From positions 16,058,001 through 16,122,000 of the forward strand of contig JBHGNT010000002.1 in NCBI GenBank assembly GCA_043228905.1: DNA of 64,000 nt, in the 5' to 3' direction. Positions 23,745 to 33,729 of this stretch are shown piece after piece. Position 1 is the stretch's first letter. Every line of letters begins with the position of its first letter. Position numbers and translations under genes: made by a program. The notes beneath the pieces are model-generated. The model was not told where the DNA came from, made no database searches, and saw nothing but the letters and a program-made list of their open reading frames with translations. This DNA comes from Azolla caroliniana (taxonomy: Eukaryota > Polypodiophyta).

Positions 23745-26499
23745 TTACGGAGAATCACTACTATAACTAATATACAATGATGATTCCTCCTCATCATCCT
23801 CGGATGTACCAATCAATGCATTATCTTCGTCATAAACCAAATGGTTTGACTCTAGATTATATGTAGCAGATCTCGTTTGCCTTTGACTCGAGCCACCTTG
23901 TAGACCTGGTAATTTTTCTTTTATTATATCTATTGTTGACTTCCTTAATCGTCCGGCTTTTGTAAGTGTGAAGTCGTACACGATGATATCCACATCAGAG
24001 ATATCAAGGGTCGAGGTGTTACGAATGTTTCGCTTCCTCTTCCTACCTCCCCTTCTTGTTTGGCATTCAATCATCTCCAATGTACACTTACCTGTAAAAG
24101 CATTTGCACTTCTAGTGTTGTACCAATGAACATTTATAGACTTGATCGTGTTTTCTATTTCATGCATTAGCACTTCTAGAATTTTACCAACCCAAAATTG
24201 GTGGCCATGTGAGTTCTCATCAGCCGGCGTTGCAATCAACATCCCCGCGGTGAGCTCTTGCAAATTTCCTTGCCATCTAGCTTCGGCTGCTTTGGTTATC
24301 CTTGGTCCCACATAAATGTCTCTTTGTTGTGGATGGACCAAGCTGTCATTAATCACATTTACTAGTTGCTCCGGACTTCTATTTACGCGATCATGTTGCA
24401 GCGACCATGTGAATGGCGTTTCCAAATTCCAATTATCAACAGATACACAATTGTCTATAATTTCTTTCTGATCACTATAAAATACATCCCACCATGACGT
24501 GTCTTGTTGTGCGGCATATTTCTTGGCGGCCTCAATATGCTTTCTTTTTTCTTCTAAGGCTTGGAGCCATGACTGTTTTTGTTCTGATACCAAGTCGCTC
24601 TGCAACTGTCCTTTCTTCTCAATTGGCATTTGCTTAGCTCCATGGACAATTGTACTCGGCATACAAAGTAATAACTGGCAACCACCTTCAGGTTCCCATG
24701 TTGTAGAAGATGAATATTGTTTAGCATACAAAAGTGTAGAACCACTTATTCCATTTTTCTTTATCATAAAAATGTGATTGAAACTTATATTGTTTAACTG
24801 AGCAAGCACTTTAACATTCCCACCACCCCCATCTAATATATATCTCTTAAAGTCATATACCTCCTTCAAGTGTAACACTTTTGGGCGTGGTGTATAAGCA
24901 TCACAAATGACATCAAATAGTTTAGGTAAAGTGAAAGCATCATGCCGAGACAACTGTCTGGAGAATGTGCTAAACATCTGATCTATATGGTCATGTGTGT
25001 GGCCAACCAAAAGGAAATTGACTTTCACTTTCCTAAACAATTCTAGGTTGACCAACATACTTAGATAGCCAAATACAGTTGATTTTTTGTTCTCTCTAGC
25101 AGTATTGTCCAATTGAATGTATAGACATCAAAACTCGGTGAATCACTGTAACTGTTAGGTTAGGGTCATTGTGAACATTGGGGTAAGTAATGAAGACGTG
25201 AGGTCGAACAGACCTATTATAAGCCAAGCATCCCACCAAGTGCATTTGAACAAGGCACTCATCATTGACATCTTTGGGGAGCCTCCGCATATGCGGCAAG
25301 CATGTCTTCTTCTGGTCCATGCCATCTATCATTAAGCACATGTATTGTTCGGGCCTCTTCAAACACTTCTCTCTATGATGCATCGCCTTCCTTCGTTCTA
25401 AGGATTGTGCCTCACGATGCTCTTGTAGTAACTTCTTACTCGTATCCTTTTCCATTGATGTCTTTGCACCTTTAGCCAAACTTTTAAGATTTGCACAAAT
25501 GGAGCAATACCCCATACGTACTTTACGAGGAATAATAACATTTGAAAACCGAGCTCTCCATAATCTTGTGAATTGGCTATAGGTGATAGACTTATTACGT
25601 GAGCCCAGCATATCAGATCGATAGACATCATAAACTTCCCGACGTGTATAATTATCAGAAAGATGCATCCTACCTGTAGTGGGCATTACTTCACAATTTA
25701 ACTGAAAGTAAGTTTTCATCCAGCCAATAGCATGTCTTCCAATTGCACCTTTCATACTTGGAACCTCTTTACAATTGAGCATCTGATCCCCGCTAAGTAG
25801 ACGTTGTTGTACTCTATGTAGCCGCATGTTACTAACACATAACGCAATTTTGAATGCAACTCTACATATCTGTTGCGCATGGAAGATATAATACTCGAAT
25901 GATACTTTGATCCCCGTACATTTGTCAGATACTAGTTGCATATGTGACCCGAGGTAAGTGTCTTGCTCATCACCGGTCATCGAAAAATAGTATCGCCTTA
26001 ATTCTCGCAACTTTGATTTTCCAATCATAGACATACAACCACGGGCACAACATATTTTTTTGACATCAAATCCAATCTGTTTATCTGATGTCACCAAGCT
26101 AAATCTAGCCAGACGAATTCTTCGTGGGATTCTTCTAATATGCATAGGGCTCCCAGATTTCTCTTCCTGCATAGAGGTTGGTGTAACCTTGTTACAGTCT
26201 AATTCTCTGTTGTGACCATCGCCAATGTTATTCAATGTTTCCTGGGCACTTCCTTCATTCTCGGTATCTTTATTAATATCGTATTCTTCAATAGAGAACT
26301 CTTCACATGTGTCATTATTTACATTCCCTGTAGATGAGCTCAGACAATATTCTTCGATAGAATATGGTGAGTCGGTCGACAGACAATATTCTTCAATCGA
26401 ATATGGTGACTCTGTTGACAAACAATACTCTTCAGTAGAAAACGATGGGTCTGATGACAAACAATATTCTTCAATCGAGAACGGTGAATCTTCACTCAT
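23745..26499 (-). pseudogene. Transposase-like gene, DUF7869-type, frameshifted
   Basis: Two overlapping minus-strand frames of 467 (26499-25096) and 455 residues (25112-23745) form one protein with a frameshift near 25115-25130. The first has an N-terminal acidic repeat region (residues 5-55), a CCARGC cluster at 150-155, a C-x2-C at 332-335 and YMCLMIDGMDQ with Asp392/Asp395. The second begins at DNTARENKK and has VGHTHDHIDQMFSTFSRQL with Asp41/Asp44, then a basic and an acidic tail. These blocks are what I recall of DUF7869 proteins. The spacing MIDGMD / LDNT / HTHDHID would suit an RNase H-fold D-D-D nuclease, which is inference. The break could be a mutation, a missed tiny intron or programmed frameshifting. 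Its C-terminus recurs in element 2. Confidence 0.75.
26300..26487 (-). repeat. In-frame 39-bp repeats in the transposase N-terminus
   Basis: Four adjacent 13-residue units of the form S-P-[FY]-S-I-E-E-Y-C-L-S, plus a partial fifth (EEFSIEEY) just downstream. The unit is acidic and aromatic and could bind a partner or be disordered. Confidence 0.85.
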
Positions 26500-27200
26500 G
26501 GCATAAGGTCTAGATAGGGCTCTCTAAGTTATGTGCTTAAGGTAAGGAAAAAAACTAATAAGCTCCTCTCTAAACATATACTCCTCTCTAAACATAAACT
26601 TCTCTCTAAACAAAAGCCAAATCAATAGAATGTCTATATTATGTAATATTCTATTAATACAATACATCAAAAAATTATTTTTAATAAAGTAATTGTACTT
26701 AAAATATCAATTATTATATAAACTACATCTATATGAAGTTAAATCAAGTAAAATATAAAACTAATCATTAACAAGCCATGAATATGTTGGATTAATGTTA
26801 AAATCATTGGCTAATTAATGGCACCCATTTTAATATAGAACGTCTCACTCATTGGTTCTTTAATGCTCACCATTTTAAATATTAGACTTATCAATCATTG
26901 GTTAATTCATGCCAACATCTTTAATACATAACATTTGAGAGTCATAAAAATGGTTGCTTTTAGTAATCAATCATTGGTACATTCATGAACCTCTATCATT
27001 GTTTCCTTTATAACCTTTGAAGTCATTGTAGGTTGTTATGACTATAAAAGATTGATCAATATGTTAGTTTGACTTTGTAATCATTAATACAATCATAAGT
27101 TACTCTAGTTAATGTGACTATGGTTACCAACTAACTATCCTCAAAGTTACCAACCTTGGTTAAGGTGACTATGGTTACTTTAACCAATGTTGTCAATCCC
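26500..27200. promoter_or_regulatory. Divergent intergenic region of element 1
   Basis: About 0.7 kb between the divergent genes. On the transposase side there are three copies of CTCTCTAAACATA-like sequence (26563-26610). In the middle there are four spaced copies of TCATTGGYTAATTNATG-like sequence at 26802, 26848, 26893 and 26968, each holding an inverted CCAAT box. Two copies of GTGACTATGGTTAC lie at about 27115 and 27165. These repeats are plausible shared promoter or transposase-binding sites. Confidence 0.5.
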
Positions 27201-27208
27201 TATAAATA
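27201..27208 (+). promoter_or_regulatory. TATA box of the methyltransferase gene
   Basis: TATAAATA, 144 bp upstream of the proposed start codon, predicts transcription from about 27230-27240. The leader that follows (27240-27310) is built of AGCACACA/GAGCGTAC-like short repeats. Confidence 0.65.
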
Positions 27209-27351
27209 GGAAGACCTCGTCATATTTCACTCACAAGAGCGTACAGAGCGTACGGAGCACACAGAACGTAGAGAGCACACAAAGCACACAGAGCACACAG
27301 AGCACAAAGCACGAAAGCGCGATCTCCGCCTCCACTTCCACACGATCAACC

Positions 27352-30300
27352 ATGTCTTCAAAGAGAATCGAGCGCGAGGACTCCAGGTAGGCCTTTGACA
27401 CTGTGGACATTTTTGTAAATATGTTTCGTCGCTCAAGAACTCGATACGCCGTATCGAGTTCATGTATACAATACAAACTTTATACATGAACTCGATACGT
27501 CGTATCGAGTTCATAATTTGTTTTTGCTTTTTAAACGGGAACTCAATACGACGTATCGAGTTCCTGTTTAAAACCTAAACATTAAACGGGAACTCGATAC
27601 GGCGTATCGAGTTCGTGTTTAAAACCTAAACTCTAAACACGAACTCGATACGGCGTATCGAGTTCCTGTTTAAAATTGTCCTGTTTAAAATCCAAACTTT
27701 AAACACGAACTCGATACGCCGTATCGAGTTCCCGTATCGAGTTTTTGTTTAAAACCTACACTTTAAATACGAACTCGATACGGCGTATCGAGTTCGTGTT
27801 TAAAGTTTGGATTTTAAACAGGAACTCGATAGGTTTTAAACACGAACTCGATACGCCGTATCGAGTTCCCGTTTAAAAAGCAAAGAAAGCAGAGGAACTC
27901 GATACGGCGTATCGAGTTCCCGTTTAAAGTTTAGGAATTAAACAGGAACTCGATACGCCGTATCGAGTTCCTGTATAAAAGAAGGCTCTGAGAGAGAAAA
28001 ATTGTGTTTTTGGGGTAACAAATAATTATGGGGTGGAAAAGATATCAAATTGTCTGGCAAAATCAGTCTTTTTTATGTTGACTTTCCTTACTTTAAAAAA
28101 AAAACATGCTCTAATTATAGGTGTTTTATGACCTACAGCTTAAAATAGTAGAAAATGATCCACAAATTGCCTTTACGATAGCAAATTCTCCTCAATACAG
28201 GTTTGGAATCTATATAAGTCATACCTACTATTTAAAAGAATATATAACCCTGTTTACTTATTACGATAAATATTTTCTAGGTTGAATAGCCCTGCCTATA
28301 ATAGATTTTTGAATATAGGACTGCTAGTGGGAACTGTTCTTCATGTTAATATACAACCTTAATCTACGTGACTACCTAACTTATGTTTTTGCATATACTT
28401 TCTTAAATAGGTCGTTTGAGAACCTGTCGGACCGACCCGTGAAGAAAATAAAGCTTCGCATACAAGGTTCTCCAATCGAAGCCCAGACCAAGGTAGCTCC
28501 AGAGACCATGAAGAGAGGAAAAAAGCTTCTCTTTAACGAAGAGACAAAATCTCAGCCACATAGTGATGTTAGCCAAAAGAAACTTGTCGCCGCTACTGGA
28601 GGTGAAGACCTTCCTGATCGAGATCTAACGGACAAGGAATGGTGTATGCAATATGTCGACTCAAAGAAAAAAGTCGTATTGTATACAACAAAGAAGAAGG
28701 GTGAGGGGCAGCTTGGAAAGGAAACCCCATTTATGTATGGTCGTATTCTACGATTTGACTACGAAGATGCAGATTCGGCCAACATACTGGTAATGATAGA
28801 GTGCTCCAAGGGGGTACGTAAAGTGTTCCTTTCAGAAGACCTTTTAGTAAAGGAATCTTGTGGGCCAGAAGCGTTCAAAAAAGCACTTGATAGCTCACAA
28901 AACCTTATTGTTACCTTGAGGCCTTATATACAAGGCCATGTAACTCTAAGAGATGAAGTGCCCTCCCCATTGAAGGCCACAAAAAGGGTATCCAAAGTCC
29001 AGTCAAGACCACCAAAGAAGAAGACCACCAAAATGTCGGATACGGATTCAACAAGTGAAAACGAAGAGGAGGATAATAAGGGGACGCCAGGAGCTGAGCT
29101 GGCCTCGGGTGTTTTGTCATCCGAGCAGAATAAGATAAGGAGAGAGTTAATGCAACGGAAACTGGTCAGGAAAGGGCAAGTGTTTAATTTGCCTATAACA
29201 CACATCCATCGGCCCCCTATTGATGAAAAAACAGGTCGACGACCACTTGAGATTAGAGAGCCACACCGCATGCATGTTCAAAATCTCAAGAAAAAAATGA
29301 AAATTAATCCTCATGCCACTGTGGTGCCTTTTATTGTTATGGTAGATCCTGAAGAATGTGAAACCATTGAAGATTTTGATATTAGAAAGCATGATCAATA
29401 TAATTATTTTGTCATTGGTGGATCGCATTCAGCAGAGGCACGTCGGCAACTTGTGAGAGAACATCCAACAACTTTCTTCTTCAAGTATGCCGAGTGCAAA
29501 ATTTATGTTGGGCTCACAACCGAAGAGGCTAAGCTGTTGGCATGGGACCATAATAATGATAATGACTATAGGCAGAAAATGTCGTCCATTGAGCGTATAC
29601 GGTTCTTCCACCACGAGTATTTAGACGTGAAACAAAAGTTTGGTGTGAAGTTACATCCAGGCTTTCGACGTCAATGTCTGCATGAAGTCGGCATTGTGGT
29701 AGATGATAATGTTAGGTCCGATGGTCTTCGAAAGTATGAGTCTTGGTTTCAATTGGCGTTTAGAGATGGAGAAGTATGGGACCTACAAGATCAAATCTTC
29801 TCAATGTGGGAGAATAAGGAGGTAAAGGGTCAACGACAAAAGAAATGTAGGGTTGACCCTCAACTAGAGTTAAAGTCACAAGCCGCCAAGAAAATTGACT
29901 TGACAATTGAAGAAGCGGCAGACGACATGAAGCTGTCTCTATGGAGAGCGATGCAAGGTATTAAGGACGAGCAACTTCTTGTGTCGGTTTTGTCAAGGGT
30001 TGTGGCGAAAGATTTAAGCCTTGAAGAAATGGTCACTGAGTTCAATAAGTAAGTCTTTCAAATACTGAAATTGTAGTCTATCTGGTGTAATTCAAAGTTC
30101 TAATCTTGATTTCTAATTTTACAGTCATAAGGTGTACATGAAGATCCAAGAAGTTATGATGAAACAACTTGGATGTATAACTTGGGAACAAGTGACCGAG
30201 GATTATCCTCTAACGTCTTCGTATAAGGCGTTATCAGAGTATTTTATTGCATTCAAGGATTGGGTTAGTATTCATGGTTTTTCATTACCCTTTCATCATA

Positions 30301-31633
30301 TGTAGAGCTTGTATAATAATACCTGATGTCCTATTGCTTCTATTAGAAACCGTGTCGAGGCAAGAAACAAGAAGTTAAGGATATACACGATTTCCCTACA
30401 TCCTTCCTTGCACATCTCGAGCGAGCCAGAAAAGAAAAGGATCGTCGCTTAGTCAAGGCGTACGAAATGGAGGAAGATGGCTCCTTTAAAAAATTTAGCC
30501 ACAAAAAAGATATTACGAGAGATCTTTACTACAATGTGGTTTGCGGTGATGTCATCGACTTGATCCAGAAGGTGCCAAAGAAGGAATATACGCTAATGAT
30601 TGCGAATATTCCTTACGGATTTCGTATGGCTGGGTCATCATACGACGATGAACCGTTTAGGTTTAAACAATTGGAGAAGATGGTCAAGGATTTCGCTGAG
30701 CTAACGACCGCATCCTTGTGGCGAATAGTTGTCTTTCATAGTATGGACCAAGGGTACTCGGTAGCTCAAGCTTTGAGATCTCATTGCCATGGCATCGAGA
30801 ACCTTGCATGGTAAGGATTATTTATAGGTGTCTTTCACTATATTGCATTTCTTAAGGTTGTTGAATCTATTCTTAACTCGATGAATTATTTTTTATAGGA
30901 TCAAGACCAATGTAAATAGAGGGCCAACTTTTCGGTTCGTTAATGCCATTGAATACATAACGGTTGGCTACTTCGATGAAATTAAGAAACAGAGAATCAA
31001 AGAGCATTCTAATGAAGTGGGAGGTTCAAATCTGTTGGTATATCCAACAGTGACACGGAAATTGCGACATGTCACCACGACAGAACGGGGACTTGTCAAC
31101 CCATACCAAAAACCTCAACGACTTATGATGCGCTTGATCGAGATGTTTTCTGTCGAAGGAGACTGGATATTAGATCTCTTTTCTGGCACAGGTATTCCTC
31201 GAACTAGGGTAACGATCTTGAGATAACCAATCCCTTTTTTTTCGTTTGACAACTAAATCTTATTGTTACTTACATCACAGGAACTACGTCTGCATGTGCA
31301 TTGAAGTTGTTTAGAAATACAGTTGCATTGGAGAAGGACGAGGACCAAGTTATATTTATTAATATGCGGATTAAGGCTTTGTGGGAGTGCCCAGACCAAG
31401 ATGAGGAGGTCGGTGCAAAGAACCTCGCCAATACAGAAAGGTTTCAACCTGCTTCGCGAGAGCCTATTCCTCCGTTAGCCGGCGAACCGGGGGAGCTAAT
31501 AGAGCTTGATGATGAGCTTATAGAAGATATTTCGTTGGCTCGGCTAACAGGGGAAACCAATGCACGTATAGCCGAAGACAGTTCTACACAAGATGATGAA
31601 GAAAATGACGTTGATGAATTGATTGCTATGTAA
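27352..31633 (+). CDS. ParB-like/beta-class DNA methyltransferase, six exons
   Basis: An intact 973-residue protein. Exons: 27352-27386, 28411-30048, 30125-30263, 30347-30810, 30899-31191 and 31281-31633, all GT-AG with matching phases. Residues about 70-175 are of unknown fold and 195-240 are basic and acidic linkers. About 266-395 resemble a ParB/sulfiredoxin-like domain (NLPITHIHRPP, EPHRMHVQNL, FVIGGSHSAEARRQL). About 670-900 form an N6/N4-type DNA methyltransferase: VVCGDVIDLIQKV, motif IV ANIPYGF (690-696), NPYQKPQRLMMRLIEMF, then motif I DLFSGTGTTSACAL (from 851). Motif IV before motif I marks the beta class. ParB-methylase fusions are known in bacteria and phages. Introns and a plant TATA box argue against contamination. 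Target base (N6-adenine or N4-cytosine) is unknown; NIPY is an unusual motif IV. Confidence 0.85.
27437..27970. repeat. Palindrome array, 51-bp period, in intron 1
   Basis: Ten full copies of a 25-bp palindrome (arm GAACTCGATACG, one central base, reverse-complement arm) start at 27437, 27488, 27539, 27590, 27641, 27707, 27771, 27844, 27895 and 27946, with half-sites near 27733 and at 27822. Most steps are exactly 51 bp. Flanking TTTAAAC/GTTTAAA extends many units to about 40 bp of inverted repeat. Each unit has four CpG sites. The whole array lies within the first intron (27387-28410) of the methyltransferase gene. Confidence 0.95.
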
Positions 31634-32645
31634 TAGACTCTATGAAGAATATGACACTGACGATTTGTTAAGATTTCACATTATTAATACAAATTTTGGG
31701 TTTTACCTAGTGGATTCTATTCTTTATAATCTTCTATATGTTTCAATTTTATTTTTATATACTTGATTAGTAGATTTATGACATTGGTTTCACCGCGTGC
31801 ATAGCTGACTACCAAACTTATGGAGAAACATGAACTAGTTTAAATGGAGGCTGATTTTGGTCCAAGCTAACCTTAACAGAACATGGCCCTATAATTGTTG
31901 CCATGACTGTCCATGTTGTTATTATGGATCTTTGTCTTCTATTGTTAAAACTATTATGTTTCTATGCCATTGCTGCTTAGATTGTGTAGTGTGTTGATAA
32001 TGGTTCCAGTTGCGTTATCGTTCGGAGTTTGATCTTGTGTGAATCACCTAAGCAATAGAGTAGATCAATTTTAAATACAGACCTATGAAAGCCTAATAGG
32101 TTTGTTATTTCCACGACATTATCCTAAAGTTCACTGCCTTACATTGTCCACAATTATAAACATATGGTTTGATCCCATATGAACAAACTGAGGAATAGAT
32201 TAGATCAACTTTAAATACAAGTATTGAATACTTTAATAAGTTAGTTATTCCAATCACTTATCCTAATGTGCACTATCCTACATTTTCCACAATTACATAC
32301 ATGCACGTATGGGTCAAAGTATAAATTATATCTCATTTTATTAGTATGGATACAAGTACACCTGATATTTTTGTAAAACTTACCTAATTAATATAAGTCT
32401 TTAAGTTAGTGTTTCCCTTGTCGCACAGTAGTGACATATTGAGCCATAGTTGAACTTTATTATGCCTACATTAACTTATCAACATGTCTAAACTTGCATG
32501 ATTTCTAATGATCTCCACTCGTAGATCTATCATGTATTTTTATATTTGCAAATTCTCATCAAGTTGAGGAACATGTGATACTAGTGCATCCAATTTTTGT
32601 AGAGAGGGTGTATTTGCTTCGTTTTAAGAAGATTCTACAAGTGGA
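31634..32645. other. Right subterminal region of element 1
   Basis: About 1 kb of AT-rich, non-coding sequence that includes the methyltransferase 3' UTR. It contains two diverged direct repeats of about 120 bp (from 32040 and from 32179), sharing AATAGAGTAGATCAA-like, TTTAAATACA and TTTCCACAATTA-like blocks. Confidence 0.6.
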
Positions 32646-32666
32646 ATGCGCAATCCTTCCACTTGT
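32637..32666. repeat. Hairpin at the right end of element 1
   Basis: ACAAGTGGAA (32637-32646) and its exact complement TTCCACTTGT (32657-32666) are separated by 10 bp. The outer arm is part of the terminal inverted repeat, so the right end carries the terminal motif twice in opposite orientation. Confidence 0.85.
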
Positions 32667-32673
32667 GAACGCG
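32646..32673 (-). repeat. Right terminal inverted repeat of element 1
   Basis: The inverted counterpart of 23395-23422, ending at 32673 next to the target copy AACGTGTT (32674-32681). Confidence 0.88.
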
Positions 32674-32681
32674 AACGTGTT

Positions 32682-33493
32682 TTGTGCTTCATCACGAAGA
32701 CTGGCCATTTTTCGGTCTTTCCGGTTCCGGATCCTTCCAATCCTTTTGCGTAGTGCGAGCTTTGCCGGTTCCCTTGTCCGGCCTTACCGGATCCAGATTT
32801 ATCTGAATTGGTGTGCTTCTTCCAACACTCGCTTCCTCTGTGGCCCTTCCGACCACAATACTAGCATTCCGTTTCGGTCTTTGATTGCCGGTTTCTGGCA
32901 CCGCTTTGACTCCCCCTGCTTGTAGAGGGTCCGCAACTATTGTTGGCACTATCTTTGTGCCTCCGATTCCGCTCTTGCCGACCGTTGGTATTGCATGCTG
33001 GCCCACCTCGTCCTCCACGCCCACGAGACCGATCCGCCTCCGTGTACAACATTCGGTTGTTCGATTGAGTAATTCTCAACCCATTCGCGTGGTTTTCTTC
33101 GACCATGAGCATCGATTGCAGATCGAAGAAGGACGGTGGCTTCTCCCAAGTGCAAATTGTCGTCCAGATTGGCCCGTATCGATGTGCTAGACCACCGAGG
33201 CAGATCTGGACCATTTCTTCCTTGTCCACCGTCATGTTGATGGACCCGAGCATGTCACAGATCTCCTTGATCTTGGTGTAGTCGGTGATCGACATGTCCT
33301 ATTGCCAGATACTGTTGAGCTCTTGCCGGAGCTGTAACTTCCGAGCCGTGGTACTTGCGGCGAAAATCTTCCGGAGATTTTCCCAGGCCTCCTTCGGTGA
33401 CTTTGCATCTCTGATGTTGCCAAGCATCTGGTCGTGCACACAGGACGTGAGGCAGTACAACACCCTACTCACTCCTTGCTCCCATACCAGGAA
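32682..33493 (-). pseudogene. Copia A2 gag remnant
   Basis: Minus-strand gag of copia A2, split from its pol by element 1. It has KEICDMLGSINMTVDKEEMV, a linker and a C-x2-C-type zinc knuckle near 32860-32820, and ends in FVMKHKT at the insertion point. Frame breaks occur near 33295. To the right it is cut at 33493, where a chromovirus fragment begins, so its gag start, primer site and 5' LTR are missing. Confidence 0.8.
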
Positions 33494-33722
33494 GTCAAAG
33501 TTGTTGCCATCCTTGATTCCAAGATTGTTCGCAACAAGCTCTACTATTTGGTCGATTAGCTAGGGTATAGTCCAAGCGAGCATACTTGGGAACCAGTCGA
33601 GAATGTAAGAAATGCTCGAGCTCTTATCAGGACTTCCATCGACAATATCCTTACAAACTAGGTCCTCAATCTAGGACGACTCCTTCCACTCGTCGTCTTA
33701 AGGGGGGGGGGGGGGGGGGGGG
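33494..33722 (+). pseudogene. Ty3/gypsy chromovirus chromodomain end and purine tract
   Basis: The C-terminal tail of a chromovirus integrase on the plus strand. AILDSKIVRNKLYYLVD (then a stop), YSPSEHTWEPVENVRNARAL and the conserved tail STRRLKG are readable, which is the classical plant chromodomain ending. It is followed by a run of 21 G (33702-33722) that serves as the polypurine tract. The rest of the element to the left is absent. Confidence 0.8.
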
Positions 33723-33729
33723 TGAGTAG

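Larger units (their letters stand above)
23395..32673. mobile_element. Element 1: 9.3-kb DNA transposon with methyltransferase
   Basis: A discrete insertion in copia A2 bounded by about 28-bp terminal inverted repeats (2 mismatches) and an 8-bp target duplication. It carries two divergent genes whose 3' ends face the termini: a transposase-like gene (26499 down to 23745) and a ParB-like/DNA methyltransferase gene (27352 to 31633). A 51-bp-period palindrome array lies in the first intron of the methyltransferase gene. A rearranged relative (35246-44951) keeps the same gene order and orientation relative to its ends, which argues that both genes belong to the element. The superfamily is unknown to me. 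The 8-bp duplication fits hAT, P or Zisupton-like elements, but the transposase does not resemble hAT or P. Confidence 0.88.

Noticed and set aside
27187-27351. Extending the methyltransferase protein upstream of 27352 in the same open frame
   Set aside because: The extension would cross the TATA box and the presumed transcription start, and it translates a simple AGCACACA repeat. The methionine at 27352 gives a plausible start.
27437-27970. CRISPR array
   Set aside because: The repeats are palindromes with similar, low-complexity spacers, in a plant nuclear intron. There are no unique spacers and no cas genes.
28343-28410. Start of the methyltransferase at the ATG at 28343
   Set aside because: The residues before 28411 are AT-rich intron-like sequence ending in a TTAAATAG acceptor. 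The short exon 27352-27386 joins in perfect phase with a CAG-GTAGG donor.
27352-31633. Bacterial contamination as the source of the methyltransferase
   Set aside because: Spliceosomal introns with matching phases, flanking plant copia sequence on both sides of the insertion, and a decayed homologue at 36 kb rule this out.
23395-32673. Helitron or LTR retrotransposon as carrier of the methyltransferase
   Set aside because: Inverted termini and an 8-bp duplication do not fit a Helitron (no duplication) or an LTR element (direct repeats, 5-bp duplication).
33702-33722. Run of 21 G as an assembly gap or artefact
   Set aside because: It sits exactly where the chromovirus polypurine tract should be, between the STRRLKG tail and the LTR, so a slippage-expanded tract is the simpler reading. 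Its exact length may be unreliable.
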